A stretch of 64,000 bases of DNA. It comes from Ensifer sp. IC3342. GTDB lineage: Bacteria > Pseudomonadota > Alphaproteobacteria > Rhizobiales > Rhizobiaceae. A model generated the notes under the pieces. That model was not told the origin of the DNA, made no database searches, and worked only from the letters and a program-made list of their open reading frames with translations. The position numbers and the translations under genes are program-made. The DNA lies in contig NZ_JADYVE010000008.1 of the NCBI RefSeq assembly GCF_020193655.1, positions 124,001 to 188,000 on the forward strand, given 5' to 3'. Shown piece by piece: positions 33,364 through 41,323 of this stretch (position 1 is its first letter; the number at the start of each line of letters is the position of its first letter).

Positions 33364-34120
33364 ACGTTTGATCCAGCTCTGCCTCCTGACCGTCATTCTC
33401 GGCGGCTGGCAACTTGGCGTCGCTGCCGGTGTGATCGATGTCTTTTTCTTCCCGGCACCGGTCGACATCTTCAACCAGGTCATATCCTGGGTGACCGACA
33501 GCGATTTCTATCGCCACGTGACGATCACGCTGACAGAGACCGTGCTCGGTTATCTCATCGGCACAGGCCTTGGCGTCGCTGCCGGCGTCTGGCTCGGACT
33601 TAGCCGCAGGACGGCTCGCATTCTCGATCCATTCATCAAGGGTCTGAATGCGATCCCACGTGTCGTCCTCGCGCCGATCTTCGTGCTGTGGCTCGGCCTC
33701 GGCCTCTGGTCGAAAGTGGCACTCGCCGTCACGCTCGTCTTCTTCGTGACGTTCTTCAACGCCATGCAGGGCGTGCGTGAGGTGAACCCGGTCGTTCTGT
33801 CGAATGCCCGCATTCTCGGGGCAAAGCGGTCGGATCTGCTGCGCCATGTCTATTTTCCGGCCGCGGCAAGCTGGATCCTGTCCTCGCTGCGCACCTCCGT
33901 CGGCTTCGCGGTCGTTGGCGCCATCATCGGTGAGTATCTCGGCGCCTCTGCCGGTCTCGGCTACCTGATCGCTCAGGCCGAAGGAAACTTCGATGCAGTC
34001 GGTGTATTTGCCGGCATCGTCATACTGGCAATCTTCGTGCTGATCATCGACAGCCTTCTCGACGTGGTCGAAAAACGGCTGATCAAATGGCGGCCGAGCG
34101 CCGGCGAGCGTCCCGCCTGA
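33347..34120 (+). CDS. ABC transporter permease, SsuC/TauC type
   Basis: 257 aa from the ATG at 33347 inside the end of the ATPase gene. Six hydrophobic segments carry the class motif GLNAIPRVVLAPIFVLWLGLGLWSK and the ATPase-contact loop NARILGAKRSDLLRHVYFPAAASWI. It completes the importer with 31518 and 32533 and is followed by a strong terminator. Confidence 0.93.
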   Translation: MNAMTERLIQLCLLTVILGGWQLGVAAGVIDVFFFPAPVDIFNQVISWVTDSDFYRHVTITLTETVLGYLIGTGLGVAAGVWLGLSRRTARILDPFIKGLNAIPRVVLAPIFVLWLGLGLWSKVALAVTLVFFVTFFNAMQGVREVNPVVLSNARILGAKRSDLLRHVYFPAAASWILSSLRTSVGFAVVGAIIGEYLGASAGLGYLIAQAEGNFDAVGVFAGIVILAIFVLIIDSLLDVVEKRLIKWRPSAGERPA

Positions 34121-34140
34121 AGCAAACTCCGTAAGCCGGA

Positions 34141-34174
34141 AACAGGGCCTCCCGAAACGGAGGCCCTGTTGCTT
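34141..34174 (+). terminator. Terminator after the SsuABC-type operon
   Basis: AACAGGGCCTCC-CGAAAC-GGAGGCCCTGTT is a perfect 12-base-arm hairpin 20 bases after the permease stop, followed by GCTTT. It closes the operon that begins at 30388. Confidence 0.8.
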
Positions 34175-34214
34175 TCGCGCGAGGGTCCGACCGAGCCGTC
34201 GCCTTCGCCCCACC

Positions 34215-35144
34215 TCAATTCAGCGGCAGTTGGCGCGCATCCCATTCGCTTTTCGGTACTGCGCCGCCGATCGCAAGGCTGAACGAAACCACCGACGTCG
34301 CCTCGGCGTCGACCTCGCATTTGAAGTCGACATTGTACCAGTTCGCCTTGCTCCGGTAGGCGCTGCCTATTGCGGTGACCGCCGAAGTCGAAATCGTCCC
34401 GGCGCGGGCTAGCATATCCGGGAAGGCGCCCGGCCTCTGGTTTCGGATCTGCTCCAGCGCCTCGATGCTGCAGATCTGCGCGATGCGTGCCTTGACGGGG
34501 AGCTTGCCGAGCGCCTGCTTGATGCGCGGGTTCGACAGGGCGTTTGGTGAAAAGAGTTCCTTTGCCGGCACGAGCTTGTCGGATTTCAGATCGACTTTGG
34601 CGCCTGGCGGTTCCGGGGACTCCTGTTCCCCCGCTGTTTCCGGCGGCGGCCTTTGTGCGGGAACGGGCACGTTTTCAAGGGACGCCGCTTCCGTCTCGCC
34701 CTCTTGGGCCGCCGCGTCCGGTTGCGGCGTTGCCAGTACCAACGGTGCCGGTTTGACCTCAGGCAATTCGCGCATGGCGGTCTCCGTCTTCGAAGGCATC
34801 GGCTTCGGCTGTTCGACGGCTTTTGGAGCGTCCTGCGCCTCACTCTGGCTCTGTGGCGGCCGCTGCGCTTCCTTTACTTCGGCGTGCGCTGAAGCGGATT
34901 CGAAAGCCTGTGGCTGCGCTGATGGTTTGGTGCTTGATTTCGCCGGTTCTGCCGGCGGCTTTTCTGCCGGCTTCGGGGACGGTGGCGGCACCAGTTCGAC
35001 GTTGACGCTCTGCTCCTTCGCCGGTTCCGGCGGAACCTCGGGCAGCCGAAAAAGCAAAAGGAATGCGAGCGCCAGATGCAGGGCAACCGATGTCGGCATG
35101 CCCCATCCGATCTCTCTCTTCGGCGCCTTGGCGAACTGTTGCAT
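34215..35144 (-). CDS. DUF930-domain protein with TonB-like proline-rich linker
   Basis: 309 aa. A short cytoplasmic N-terminus is followed by one membrane anchor (SVALHLALAFLLLFRL), then a long Pro/Ala/Glu/Lys-rich linker (about 35-185) like that of TonB proteins, and a C-terminal DUF930 domain (about 190-309: ELFSPNALSNPRIKQALGKLP, CSIEALEQIRNQ, NWYNVDFKCEVD). DUF930 is found in Rhizobiales and has no assigned function. The topology suggests a periplasm-spanning protein. It is divergent from an exported aldo/keto reductase gene. Confidence 0.88.
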   Translation of the reverse strand: MQQFAKAPKREIGWGMPTSVALHLALAFLLLFRLPEVPPEPAKEQSVNVELVPPPSPKPAEKPPAEPAKSSTKPSAQPQAFESASAHAEVKEAQRPPQSQSEAQDAPKAVEQPKPMPSKTETAMRELPEVKPAPLVLATPQPDAAAQEGETEAASLENVPVPAQRPPPETAGEQESPEPPGAKVDLKSDKLVPAKELFSPNALSNPRIKQALGKLPVKARIAQICSIEALEQIRNQRPGAFPDMLARAGTISTSAVTAIGSAYRSKANWYNVDFKCEVDAEATSVVSFSLAIGGAVPKSEWDARQLPLN

Positions 35145-35426
35145 TGCTCAAAAGACAGCGGGCTGCACGGGCGGGGGCCAGACCGCAAGACGAAGCAGTC
35201 TCTGCCCATCCCGTTCCAGCCGGTGACGGTCAACGTCAAATAAGGGCTTGAACGGCTCTGAACAAGCGGAATGTCCCGGAGCGTCTTCGCGTTCAGGCCG
35301 ACGGTCCCTCATCACGACTTCGTGGTTTCGGGCCTCAGCCGTGGCGGTTCATTATCTCGCCGAATGTAACGAGTATAGTTTTTGCGTGCCTCTGTCTCTT
35401 GCCGAGCGCGGAAAGGAGGTGCCTCG

Positions 35427-36344
35427 ATGAGGTTCACACGGCGAAGCGTTCTTCAGGGATTTGCGTTGGCGGCATCCTTGCCGGCCATGGGGCACTCCTC
35501 GCATGCTCAGGTCGCCGGAATGGTCCGCAGGGCGATCCCGTCGAGCGGCGAGGAAATACCGGCGATCGGACTCGGCACCTGGATCACCTTCAACGTCGGC
35601 GACGATCCGGTGCTCCAGGACGAATGCGCTGCCGTGATGGCTGCCTTTTTCGAAGGCGGCGGGCGCATGATCGATTCCTCTCCCATGTACGGCTCCTCCC
35701 AGCCGACCATCGGCTACGGCCTTAAGAAGCTCGGATATCCCGACCGGCTGTTCGCAGCCGAGAAGGTCTGGATCTCCGATCCGGCAAGCGGGGCGGAGCA
35801 GATTGAAGCCTCCCGCGCCTATTGGGGCGTTCAGAAATTTGATCTCATGCAGGTCCACAATCTCGTTTCCTGGGAAGACCATTTGCCGATGTTGTTCGAG
35901 ATGAAGGCAAAGGCGCAGTTGCGTTATGTCGGCATCACCACTTCGGAAGGGCGACGGCATCGGGAAATCGAAAGCGTCATGGCGAGCGAGCCGATCGATT
36001 TCGTTCAGGTCACATACAACATCCTCGACCGCGAAGCGGAGGAGCGCATCCTGCCCTTGGCGCAGGAGAAAGGCATCGCAGTCATCGTCAACCGCCCGTT
36101 CCGCCAGGGCAGCCTGATCCGACAGCTCGACGACGAGCCTTTGCCCGAATGGATTGCCGAAACAGGCGCGCGAAGCTGGGCGCAGTTCCTGCTCAAGTTC
36201 ATCGTCTCCCATCCGGCGATCACCTGCGCCATACCGGCGACGACCCGCGTCGACCATGTCCGCGAGAACCTTGAAGCGGGCGGTGGCGTCCTGCCTGACG
36301 AGACGATGCGGCGCCGCATGGTCGACTATGTGGAGGCGTTGTGA
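35427..36344 (+). CDS. TAT-exported aldo/keto reductase-family protein
   Basis: 305 aa from the ATG at 35427 with AGGAGGTG upstream. The N-terminus has a twin-arginine signal (RFTRRSVLQGFALAASLPA). The AKR barrel keeps the catalytic tetrad: D and Y in MIDSSPMYGSS, K in FAAEKVW and H in LMQVHNLV. Export of an NAD(P)H-type reductase is notable because free nicotinamide cofactor is scarce in the periplasm; TAT export allows it to leave already folded with bound cofactor. The gene is 47 bases upstream of a DUF6064 gene. Substrate unknown. Confidence 0.88.
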   Translation: MRFTRRSVLQGFALAASLPAMGHSSHAQVAGMVRRAIPSSGEEIPAIGLGTWITFNVGDDPVLQDECAAVMAAFFEGGGRMIDSSPMYGSSQPTIGYGLKKLGYPDRLFAAEKVWISDPASGAEQIEASRAYWGVQKFDLMQVHNLVSWEDHLPMLFEMKAKAQLRYVGITTSEGRRHREIESVMASEPIDFVQVTYNILDREAEERILPLAQEKGIAVIVNRPFRQGSLIRQLDDEPLPEWIAETGARSWAQFLLKFIVSHPAITCAIPATTRVDHVRENLEAGGGVLPDETMRRRMVDYVEAL

Positions 36345-36391
36345 ACGCCGCCCTCCAGCGCCGCCGAAGGAACGAGCGGTGAGGTCGCCGG

Positions 36392-37072
36392 ATGTCGGAA
36401 TGGTGGACCTACACGCCTGCCGATTTCCTGATGTTCTCGCCGCGCGTCTACGTTCGCCTCATCGAGCGCTACAATCAGGATTTCTGGCCGCTTCAGCCCG
36501 TCTTCCAGGCCGGCATGCTGGCAATCATGGTTCTTGCTGTCAGGGAGGTACGGTTCGCGAAGGTCGCGCTTCTGCCGGCATTTGCCGTCGCTTGGGCTTT
36601 TTGCGGATGGCAGTTCCTCTGGCTTCGCTATGCAACCATAAGCTGGGGCGCGACCTACGCCGCGACGGCCTTCTTCCTTCAGGCCGCGCTCCTGGCGCTT
36701 CTCAGTTTTGATCCGCACCATCGCTTCGCCGCGAGCCGATCGCGCCGCTACGGCGGGATGCTTCTTGCCCTGTACGGGGTAGTGGTTCACCCGCTTCTCG
36801 GCTTGCTTTCGACGCGCTCGCTGGCCGCCGCCGAGACCTTCGGCATGATGCCGGATCCGACGGCGATTACGACGTTAGGTACGGTGCTGACGATCGGCGG
36901 ACAGCGCTTCTTGCTGCTTCTGCCGGTCCCGCTCCTGTGGTGCGCGTTCAGCGGCGTGACGCTCCTGGCGATGGAGGATCGCGGCGCCGTCGTCCCGCTT
37001 GCCTCGATTGCCTTTGTCGCAGCTTTGCTGGCAACACATGACCGCCCCCGAGCCATGCCCGGTAATCGATGA
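36392..37072 (+). CDS. DUF6064-family membrane protein
   Basis: 226 aa with about six hydrophobic segments. The N-terminus WWTYTPADFLMFSPRVYVRLIERYN and the central LLSTRSLAAAETFGMMPDPTAITTLG match the DUF6064 family as I know it. Function unknown. A modest GAGG lies upstream. It follows the aldo/keto reductase gene in the same direction and immediately precedes the LacI operator region. Confidence 0.82.
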   Translation: MSEWWTYTPADFLMFSPRVYVRLIERYNQDFWPLQPVFQAGMLAIMVLAVREVRFAKVALLPAFAVAWAFCGWQFLWLRYATISWGATYAATAFFLQAALLALLSFDPHHRFAASRSRRYGGMLLALYGVVVHPLLGLLSTRSLAAAETFGMMPDPTAITTLGTVLTIGGQRFLLLLPVPLLWCAFSGVTLLAMEDRGAVVPLASIAFVAALLATHDRPRAMPGNR

Positions 37073-37073
37073 T

Positions 37074-37121
37074 GAGAAAACCTTTTTTCTGTTGACAGAT
37101 CGTGTGAGAAAAGGTTTTCTC
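37074..37121. promoter_or_regulatory. Twin LacI-type operators around a TTGACA -35 box
   Basis: GAGAAAACCTTTTTTC (37074-37089) and GAGAAAAGGTTTTCTC (37106-37121) are two near-identical palindromes with centres 32 bases apart, about three helical turns. A consensus TTGACA sits between them at 37092-37097, and the second palindrome would cover the spacer/-10 area. This is the layout of an autoregulated LacI-family operon. Confidence 0.7.
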
Positions 37122-37144
37122 GCCTTCAACCACGGGAGGGCGCA

Positions 37145-38161
37145 CTGGACTATCCGACCAACAGACGCGTGACCATTCATGACGTGGCTGCGGCGGCCGG
37201 CGTCAGTATTTCAACGGCCTCGAAGGCGTTGAACAATACTGGCCGCATGGGTGCCGAAACACGCGAACGGGTGAAGCGGATCGCGGGCGAAATCGGCTTC
37301 AGGCCGAACGCGCTTGCGCGCGGGCTGCTCAGCAAGCGCAGCTTCACCATCGGACTTCTGACGAACGACACCTACGGACGTTTTACCTTGCCGGTCATGG
37401 CGGGCATTTCCGAAGCATTGGTCGATCACGGTGTCTCGGTATTCCTGTGCGCCATCGAAGACGACCCGGCGCTGGGGCAGATCCATGTCGAGGCCATGCT
37501 CGACAAGCAGGTCGACGGCATCATCGCCTCCGGCAAGCGCATGGACCGGCGCCTGCCGGTCGATCTGTCGAGCCTGCCGGTCCCGGTCGTCTATGCCTTT
37601 ACCGAAGGCACCGAAAACAGCGTGACGCTGCGCTCAGATGATGCGCAGGGCGCGCGCCTCGCGGTTGAATGGCTGGTAAAACTCGGACGGCGTCGGATCG
37701 CGCACATCACGGGACCTGAGGATTTCTTCTCGGTCCGGGAGCGCGCCAGCGCCTACCGGGGGGTCGCCGGCGATGTCGAGCCGGTCCTTTACGGCATCTG
37801 GGCGGAAAGCTGGGGCCATGAGGCTGTCGGGTCGATCTGGTCTCGGCCGGGGGAAAAACCCGATGCCATCTTCTGCGGCAACGACCAGATCGCCCGCGGC
37901 GTGGTCGACGCCTTGCGCGAGCGGGGCGTCAGGGTTCCGGAAGACGTGTCGGTGGTCGGCTTCGACAACTGGGAGATCGTCGCGGCACAAACCAGACCGC
38001 CGCTGACGTCCGTCGACATGGGTTTGAAGGAGCTTGGCCGCGAGGCCGGCCTGACCGTGCTCGCGCTCGCAGAGGGCCGTCGCGTCGAGCCGGGCGTGAG
38101 GAAATTGCCGTGCCGGTTGGTTGTCCGGCAATCGTGCGGGGGCATGAGCCCCACGGAATAA
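37145..38161 (+). CDS. LacI-family transcriptional regulator of a sugar operon
   Basis: About 338 aa if begun at CTG 37145, 330 aa from the GTG at 37169. The helix-turn-helix VTIHDVAAAAGVSISTASKALNN and the periplasmic-binding-like sensor domain (DGIIASGKRMD, PDAIFCGNDQIARGV, VVGFDNWEI) are clear. The GTG has no ribosome site, whereas GGGAGGG at 37134-37140 is ideally placed for CTG, giving DYPTNRRVTIHDVA after the initiator, with the RRVTIHDVA form often seen in LacI proteins. Twin operators upstream imply autoregulation and control of the importer and GH127 genes that follow. The inducer is probably an arabinoside, by inference. Confidence 0.85.
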   Translation: MDYPTNRRVTIHDVAAAAGVSISTASKALNNTGRMGAETRERVKRIAGEIGFRPNALARGLLSKRSFTIGLLTNDTYGRFTLPVMAGISEALVDHGVSVFLCAIEDDPALGQIHVEAMLDKQVDGIIASGKRMDRRLPVDLSSLPVPVVYAFTEGTENSVTLRSDDAQGARLAVEWLVKLGRRRIAHITGPEDFFSVRERASAYRGVAGDVEPVLYGIWAESWGHEAVGSIWSRPGEKPDAIFCGNDQIARGVVDALRERGVRVPEDVSVVGFDNWEIVAAQTRPPLTSVDMGLKELGREAGLTVLALAEGRRVEPGVRKLPCRLVVRQSCGGMSPTE

Positions 38162-38200
38162 CGAAACGGCGCGAGGAGGCGCCACAACGGGAGGAGTGCC

Positions 38201-39439
38201 ATGATCAAGCGTCTATTGGCAGCAACGAGCATCGTTACCTTGTGCTTGGCGTCCGGAGCGTCGGCCGCCGAGAAGATCGAAATGTGGGTTCGTTCGGGCA
38301 TCGGCGAATCCTTCAAGAAGGTCGTCGAGGCCTACAATGCCAGCCACGAGAACCAGGTCGCCATGACCGAAGTGCCGTTCTCCGAGTTGGTGCAGAAATA
38401 TGCGACCGCGATTGCGGGCGGACAGGCCCCGGACGCGCTTTCGCTCGACCTCATCTACACCCCGGCCTTTGCAGCCGCCGGCCAGCTCGAGGACCTGACC
38501 GACTGGGCCAAGGCCCTGCCCTATTTCAATTCGCTCTCGCCGTCGCACGTCAAGCTCGGCACCTACCAGGACCGGATCTACGGCCTGCCGCTTTCGGTCG
38601 AGACTTCGATCTTTGCCTGGAACAAGGACCTCTACAAGAAGGCCGGCTTGGATCCGGAAAAGGCGCCGACCAGTTGGGAGGAGATCGAAGCCAATGCTGA
38701 AAAGATCCGCGCGCTCGGCGACGATATCTACGGCTTCTATTTCTCCGGCGGCGGCTGCGGCGGCTGCATGATCTTCACCTTCACGCCCCTTGTCTGGGGC
38801 TCGGGTGCCGACATTCTTTCCGCCGACGGCAAAACGGCGACGCTCGATACGCCGGAAATGCGCAAGGCGGTCGATATCTATCGCTCTATGGTGAAGAAGG
38901 ATCTCGTGCCGGCGAGTGCTGCCAGCGACAACGGCGTGAACTTCCTGACCTTTACGAACGGCAAGATCGGCCAGCAGAGCCTCGGCGCCTTTGCCATCGG
39001 CACACTGGTAACCGAAAACCCCGACATCAACTTCGGCGTGACGCTGATCCCCGGCGTCAACGGCGGAACCTCGTCTTTTGCCGGCGGCGATAACTTCGTC
39101 ATCACCAAGGGCACGAAGAAGGTCGACGCGGTGAAGGAATTCCTCGAATACACCTATTCGATGGACGGCCAGAAGGTGATGGCGAAATACGGTAGCCTGC
39201 CGACCCGCGGCGATATCGCCGACAAGGTGCTTGAAGGTCTCGATCCGCGCATGCAGGTGGGCATCAAGGCGATCGAAGTCGCCAAGACACCGTACACGTT
39301 GCAATTCAACGATCTGATCAACAGCGCCAACGGCCCCTGGGCGACCTTCACCAATGCGGCAATCTATGGCGACGATGTTGACGGGGCATTCTCGAACGCC
39401 CAGTCGGAAATGCAGTCGATCATCGACACCGGTCAGTGA
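38201..39439 (+). CDS. Sugar ABC transporter substrate-binding protein (SBP_bac_1)
   Basis: 412 aa, with a signal peptide MIKRLLAATSIVTLCLASGASA cleaved near residue 22. The family 1 binding fold is shown by KVVEAYNASHENQVAMTEVPF, GLPLSVETSIFAWNKDLYKKAGLDP and GSLGAFAIGT-like segments. An unusual GGGCGGC stretch lies in the middle. The start follows GGGAGGAGTGCC, 39 bases after the LacI stop. It supplies ligand to the MalFG-type permeases downstream; the neighbouring GH127 enzyme suggests an arabinofuranose-containing ligand. Confidence 0.92.
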   Translation: MIKRLLAATSIVTLCLASGASAAEKIEMWVRSGIGESFKKVVEAYNASHENQVAMTEVPFSELVQKYATAIAGGQAPDALSLDLIYTPAFAAAGQLEDLTDWAKALPYFNSLSPSHVKLGTYQDRIYGLPLSVETSIFAWNKDLYKKAGLDPEKAPTSWEEIEANAEKIRALGDDIYGFYFSGGGCGGCMIFTFTPLVWGSGADILSADGKTATLDTPEMRKAVDIYRSMVKKDLVPASAASDNGVNFLTFTNGKIGQQSLGAFAIGTLVTENPDINFGVTLIPGVNGGTSSFAGGDNFVITKGTKKVDAVKEFLEYTYSMDGQKVMAKYGSLPTRGDIADKVLEGLDPRMQVGIKAIEVAKTPYTLQFNDLINSANGPWATFTNAAIYGDDVDGAFSNAQSEMQSIIDTGQ

Positions 39440-39454
39440 CCACAAGTTGCAGCC

Positions 39455-39480
39455 GGGGCCGAGGGCAACCCTCCGGCCCC
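39455..39480 (+). terminator. Hairpin after the binding-protein gene
   Basis: GGGGCCGAGGG pairs with CCCTCCGGCCCC with one bulge, followed by CTCTTTCTT, between the substrate-binding protein gene and the first permease gene. It is likely a partial terminator or mRNA stabiliser giving excess binding protein. Confidence 0.65.
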
Positions 39481-39508
39481 CTCTTTCTTGAACAGGCGGA
39501 GAATTGCA

Positions 39509-40426
39509 ATGGCCGGCCCTGGCCCAGGAAAAGCATTGCCCATGCGCAGGAGACGGCGCCGCTCGCAGTGGCGCGGGCTTCTTTACATCGCCCCGGCGAT
39601 GGCCCTCGTCATCGTCTTCTTCGTCATGCCGGTACTGTTTACCGGGTGGATGAGCCTGCACAACTGGCCGCTGCTCGGTTCGCCCCGCTGGATCGGCTTC
39701 AACAACTATTTCCGCATGGCGAACGACGCCCGCTTCGTCTCGGCGCTGCGCTTCACCACCTACTACACGGTGATCGTGACGATCGCGATCTTCGCCGTCG
39801 CCTTCCCGCTGGCGATCTTCGTCGAGAAGCACCGACGCTTCGTTGGGGCCTACCGCACCATCATCTTCCTGCCTGTCGTCGTCGGGCTGGCCTCGGCGTC
39901 GTTGCTCTGGGTTTGGCTCGCGAACGTTGACAGCGGCTTCATCGGCCCAGCGCTGAAGGCACTCGGACTCGTCGAGAAGAGTCCCAATCTGCTCGCGACT
40001 TTTGATAGCGCCTTCTTCACGATCATCGTCATGGTCGTCTGGAAGATCGCCGGCTTCACGATGATCATCCTGCTCACCGGTCTGCAGGCGATTCCATCCG
40101 AACTGACCGAGGCCGCCCGTATCGACGGCGCCGGTTCATGGCAGCGGTTCCGCTGTCTCACTCTGCCGCTGATGCGCCGGACGATCGCCCTGGCGCTGAT
40201 CATTTCCGTGACAGGCTCGATTCTCGCCTTCGACCAGTTCTACATCATGACGAGCGGCGGCCCGCAAAACCGCATGATTTCCGTCGTCTACTACATCTTC
40301 AACCAGTCCTTCGTGTCCTTCAATCTCGGCTATCGCGCGGCTCTCTCGATCGCCCTCCTCGCCATTCTGGTGATTATCAGCGTCGTGCAATTGCGGCTGC
40401 TTCGCGTCGGGGAGGATCGCCCGTGA
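39509..40426 (+). CDS. ABC transporter permease, MalF type
   Basis: 305 aa from the ATG at 39509 behind GGCGGAG. A highly basic N-terminus (RRRRRR) is followed by six transmembrane segments and the EAA loop LTEAARIDGAGSWQRFRCLTLPLM. The stop overlaps the next gene's GTG start (GTGA), showing coupled translation. Confidence 0.92.
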   Translation: MAGPGPGKALPMRRRRRRSQWRGLLYIAPAMALVIVFFVMPVLFTGWMSLHNWPLLGSPRWIGFNNYFRMANDARFVSALRFTTYYTVIVTIAIFAVAFPLAIFVEKHRRFVGAYRTIIFLPVVVGLASASLLWVWLANVDSGFIGPALKALGLVEKSPNLLATFDSAFFTIIVMVVWKIAGFTMIILLTGLQAIPSELTEAARIDGAGSWQRFRCLTLPLMRRTIALALIISVTGSILAFDQFYIMTSGGPQNRMISVVYYIFNQSFVSFNLGYRAALSIALLAILVIISVVQLRLLRVGEDRP

Positions 40427-41301
40427 ACCGATCCAGTATGAGCCTCTCCCGCCAACGCCGGGCTCGCAAGGCGTTCCGGGCAGAATCGGCCTATCATGCG
40501 ACAGGTTTGGCGATCGCGCTCTTCTTCCTGGCACCCTTCGCCATAACCCTGCTCGCGTCGTTCCGGCACGGCACCGAGGCCCGTCTGCCGCCATTGCCGC
40601 CGTGGCCGGCGAACGGCATCAGCTTCGACTCCTATCGCTCGCTCGATACCTTCGGGGCCGGCGTCTGGCAGCACACGTTCAACTCGTTGCTCGTGTCGCT
40701 CGCGACAGTCGCGCTGACCGTCGCCGTTAGCGTGCTCGCGGGTTATGGCTTCTCACGCTACCGCTTTCCGTTGAAGAACGTGCTGTTCGTGCTGATCATC
40801 GCCACGCTGATGATCCCATTCCAGTCGATCCTCACGCCGCTCTTCATCATCCTCGCCAGGCTCGGGCTCAACAATTCGCTGTTCGGGCTGACGCTCGTCT
40901 ATGTGACGCTGCAGCTCCCCTTCTCGGTATTCATGATGCGCAACGCCTTCGATGCGGTGCCGAAAGAGATCGAGGAGGCGGCGCGCATCGACGGCGCCCG
41001 CGACCTGAAGCTGCTCTTCCGGGTGCTGATGCCGCTCGTGTTGCCTGGCATCGCGACCGTCGCGATCTTCGCCTTCCTCAATGCGTGGAACGAATTCCTG
41101 GCGGCGCTCGTGCTTTTGTCCAGCAACGAGAAATACACGCTCCCCGTCCTGATGATGGCGGTGCGCGCCGGCCGTCTCGGCGCGGTCAACTGGGGAGCGG
41201 TTCAGGCCGGTGTCGCCGTCATGACCCTGCCCTGCCTCGTCGTCTTCCTTCTTCTGCAACGCTACTACATGCGCGGGCTGATGGCCGGCGCAGTGAAATG
41301 A
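40423..41301 (+). CDS. ABC transporter permease, MalG type
   Basis: 292 aa from a GTG at 40423 that overlaps the upstream stop, with GGGGAGGA seven bases away; an in-frame ATG at 40438 is the alternative. Six transmembrane segments and the EAA loop KEIEEAARIDGARDLKLLFRVLMPL are visible, and the C-terminus ends QRYYMRGLMAGAVK, as usual for MalG proteins. Confidence 0.92.
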   Translation: MNRSSMSLSRQRRARKAFRAESAYHATGLAIALFFLAPFAITLLASFRHGTEARLPPLPPWPANGISFDSYRSLDTFGAGVWQHTFNSLLVSLATVALTVAVSVLAGYGFSRYRFPLKNVLFVLIIATLMIPFQSILTPLFIILARLGLNNSLFGLTLVYVTLQLPFSVFMMRNAFDAVPKEIEEAARIDGARDLKLLFRVLMPLVLPGIATVAIFAFLNAWNEFLAALVLLSSNEKYTLPVLMMAVRAGRLGAVNWGAVQAGVAVMTLPCLVVFLLLQRYYMRGLMAGAVK

Positions 41302-41323
41302 ACTCCAACAAACGGATGAAGTC

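Noticed and set aside
38213..39832. A 539-codon open frame on the minus strand
   Set aside because: Antisense to a substrate-binding protein with signal peptide and family motifs; composition is that of a shadow.
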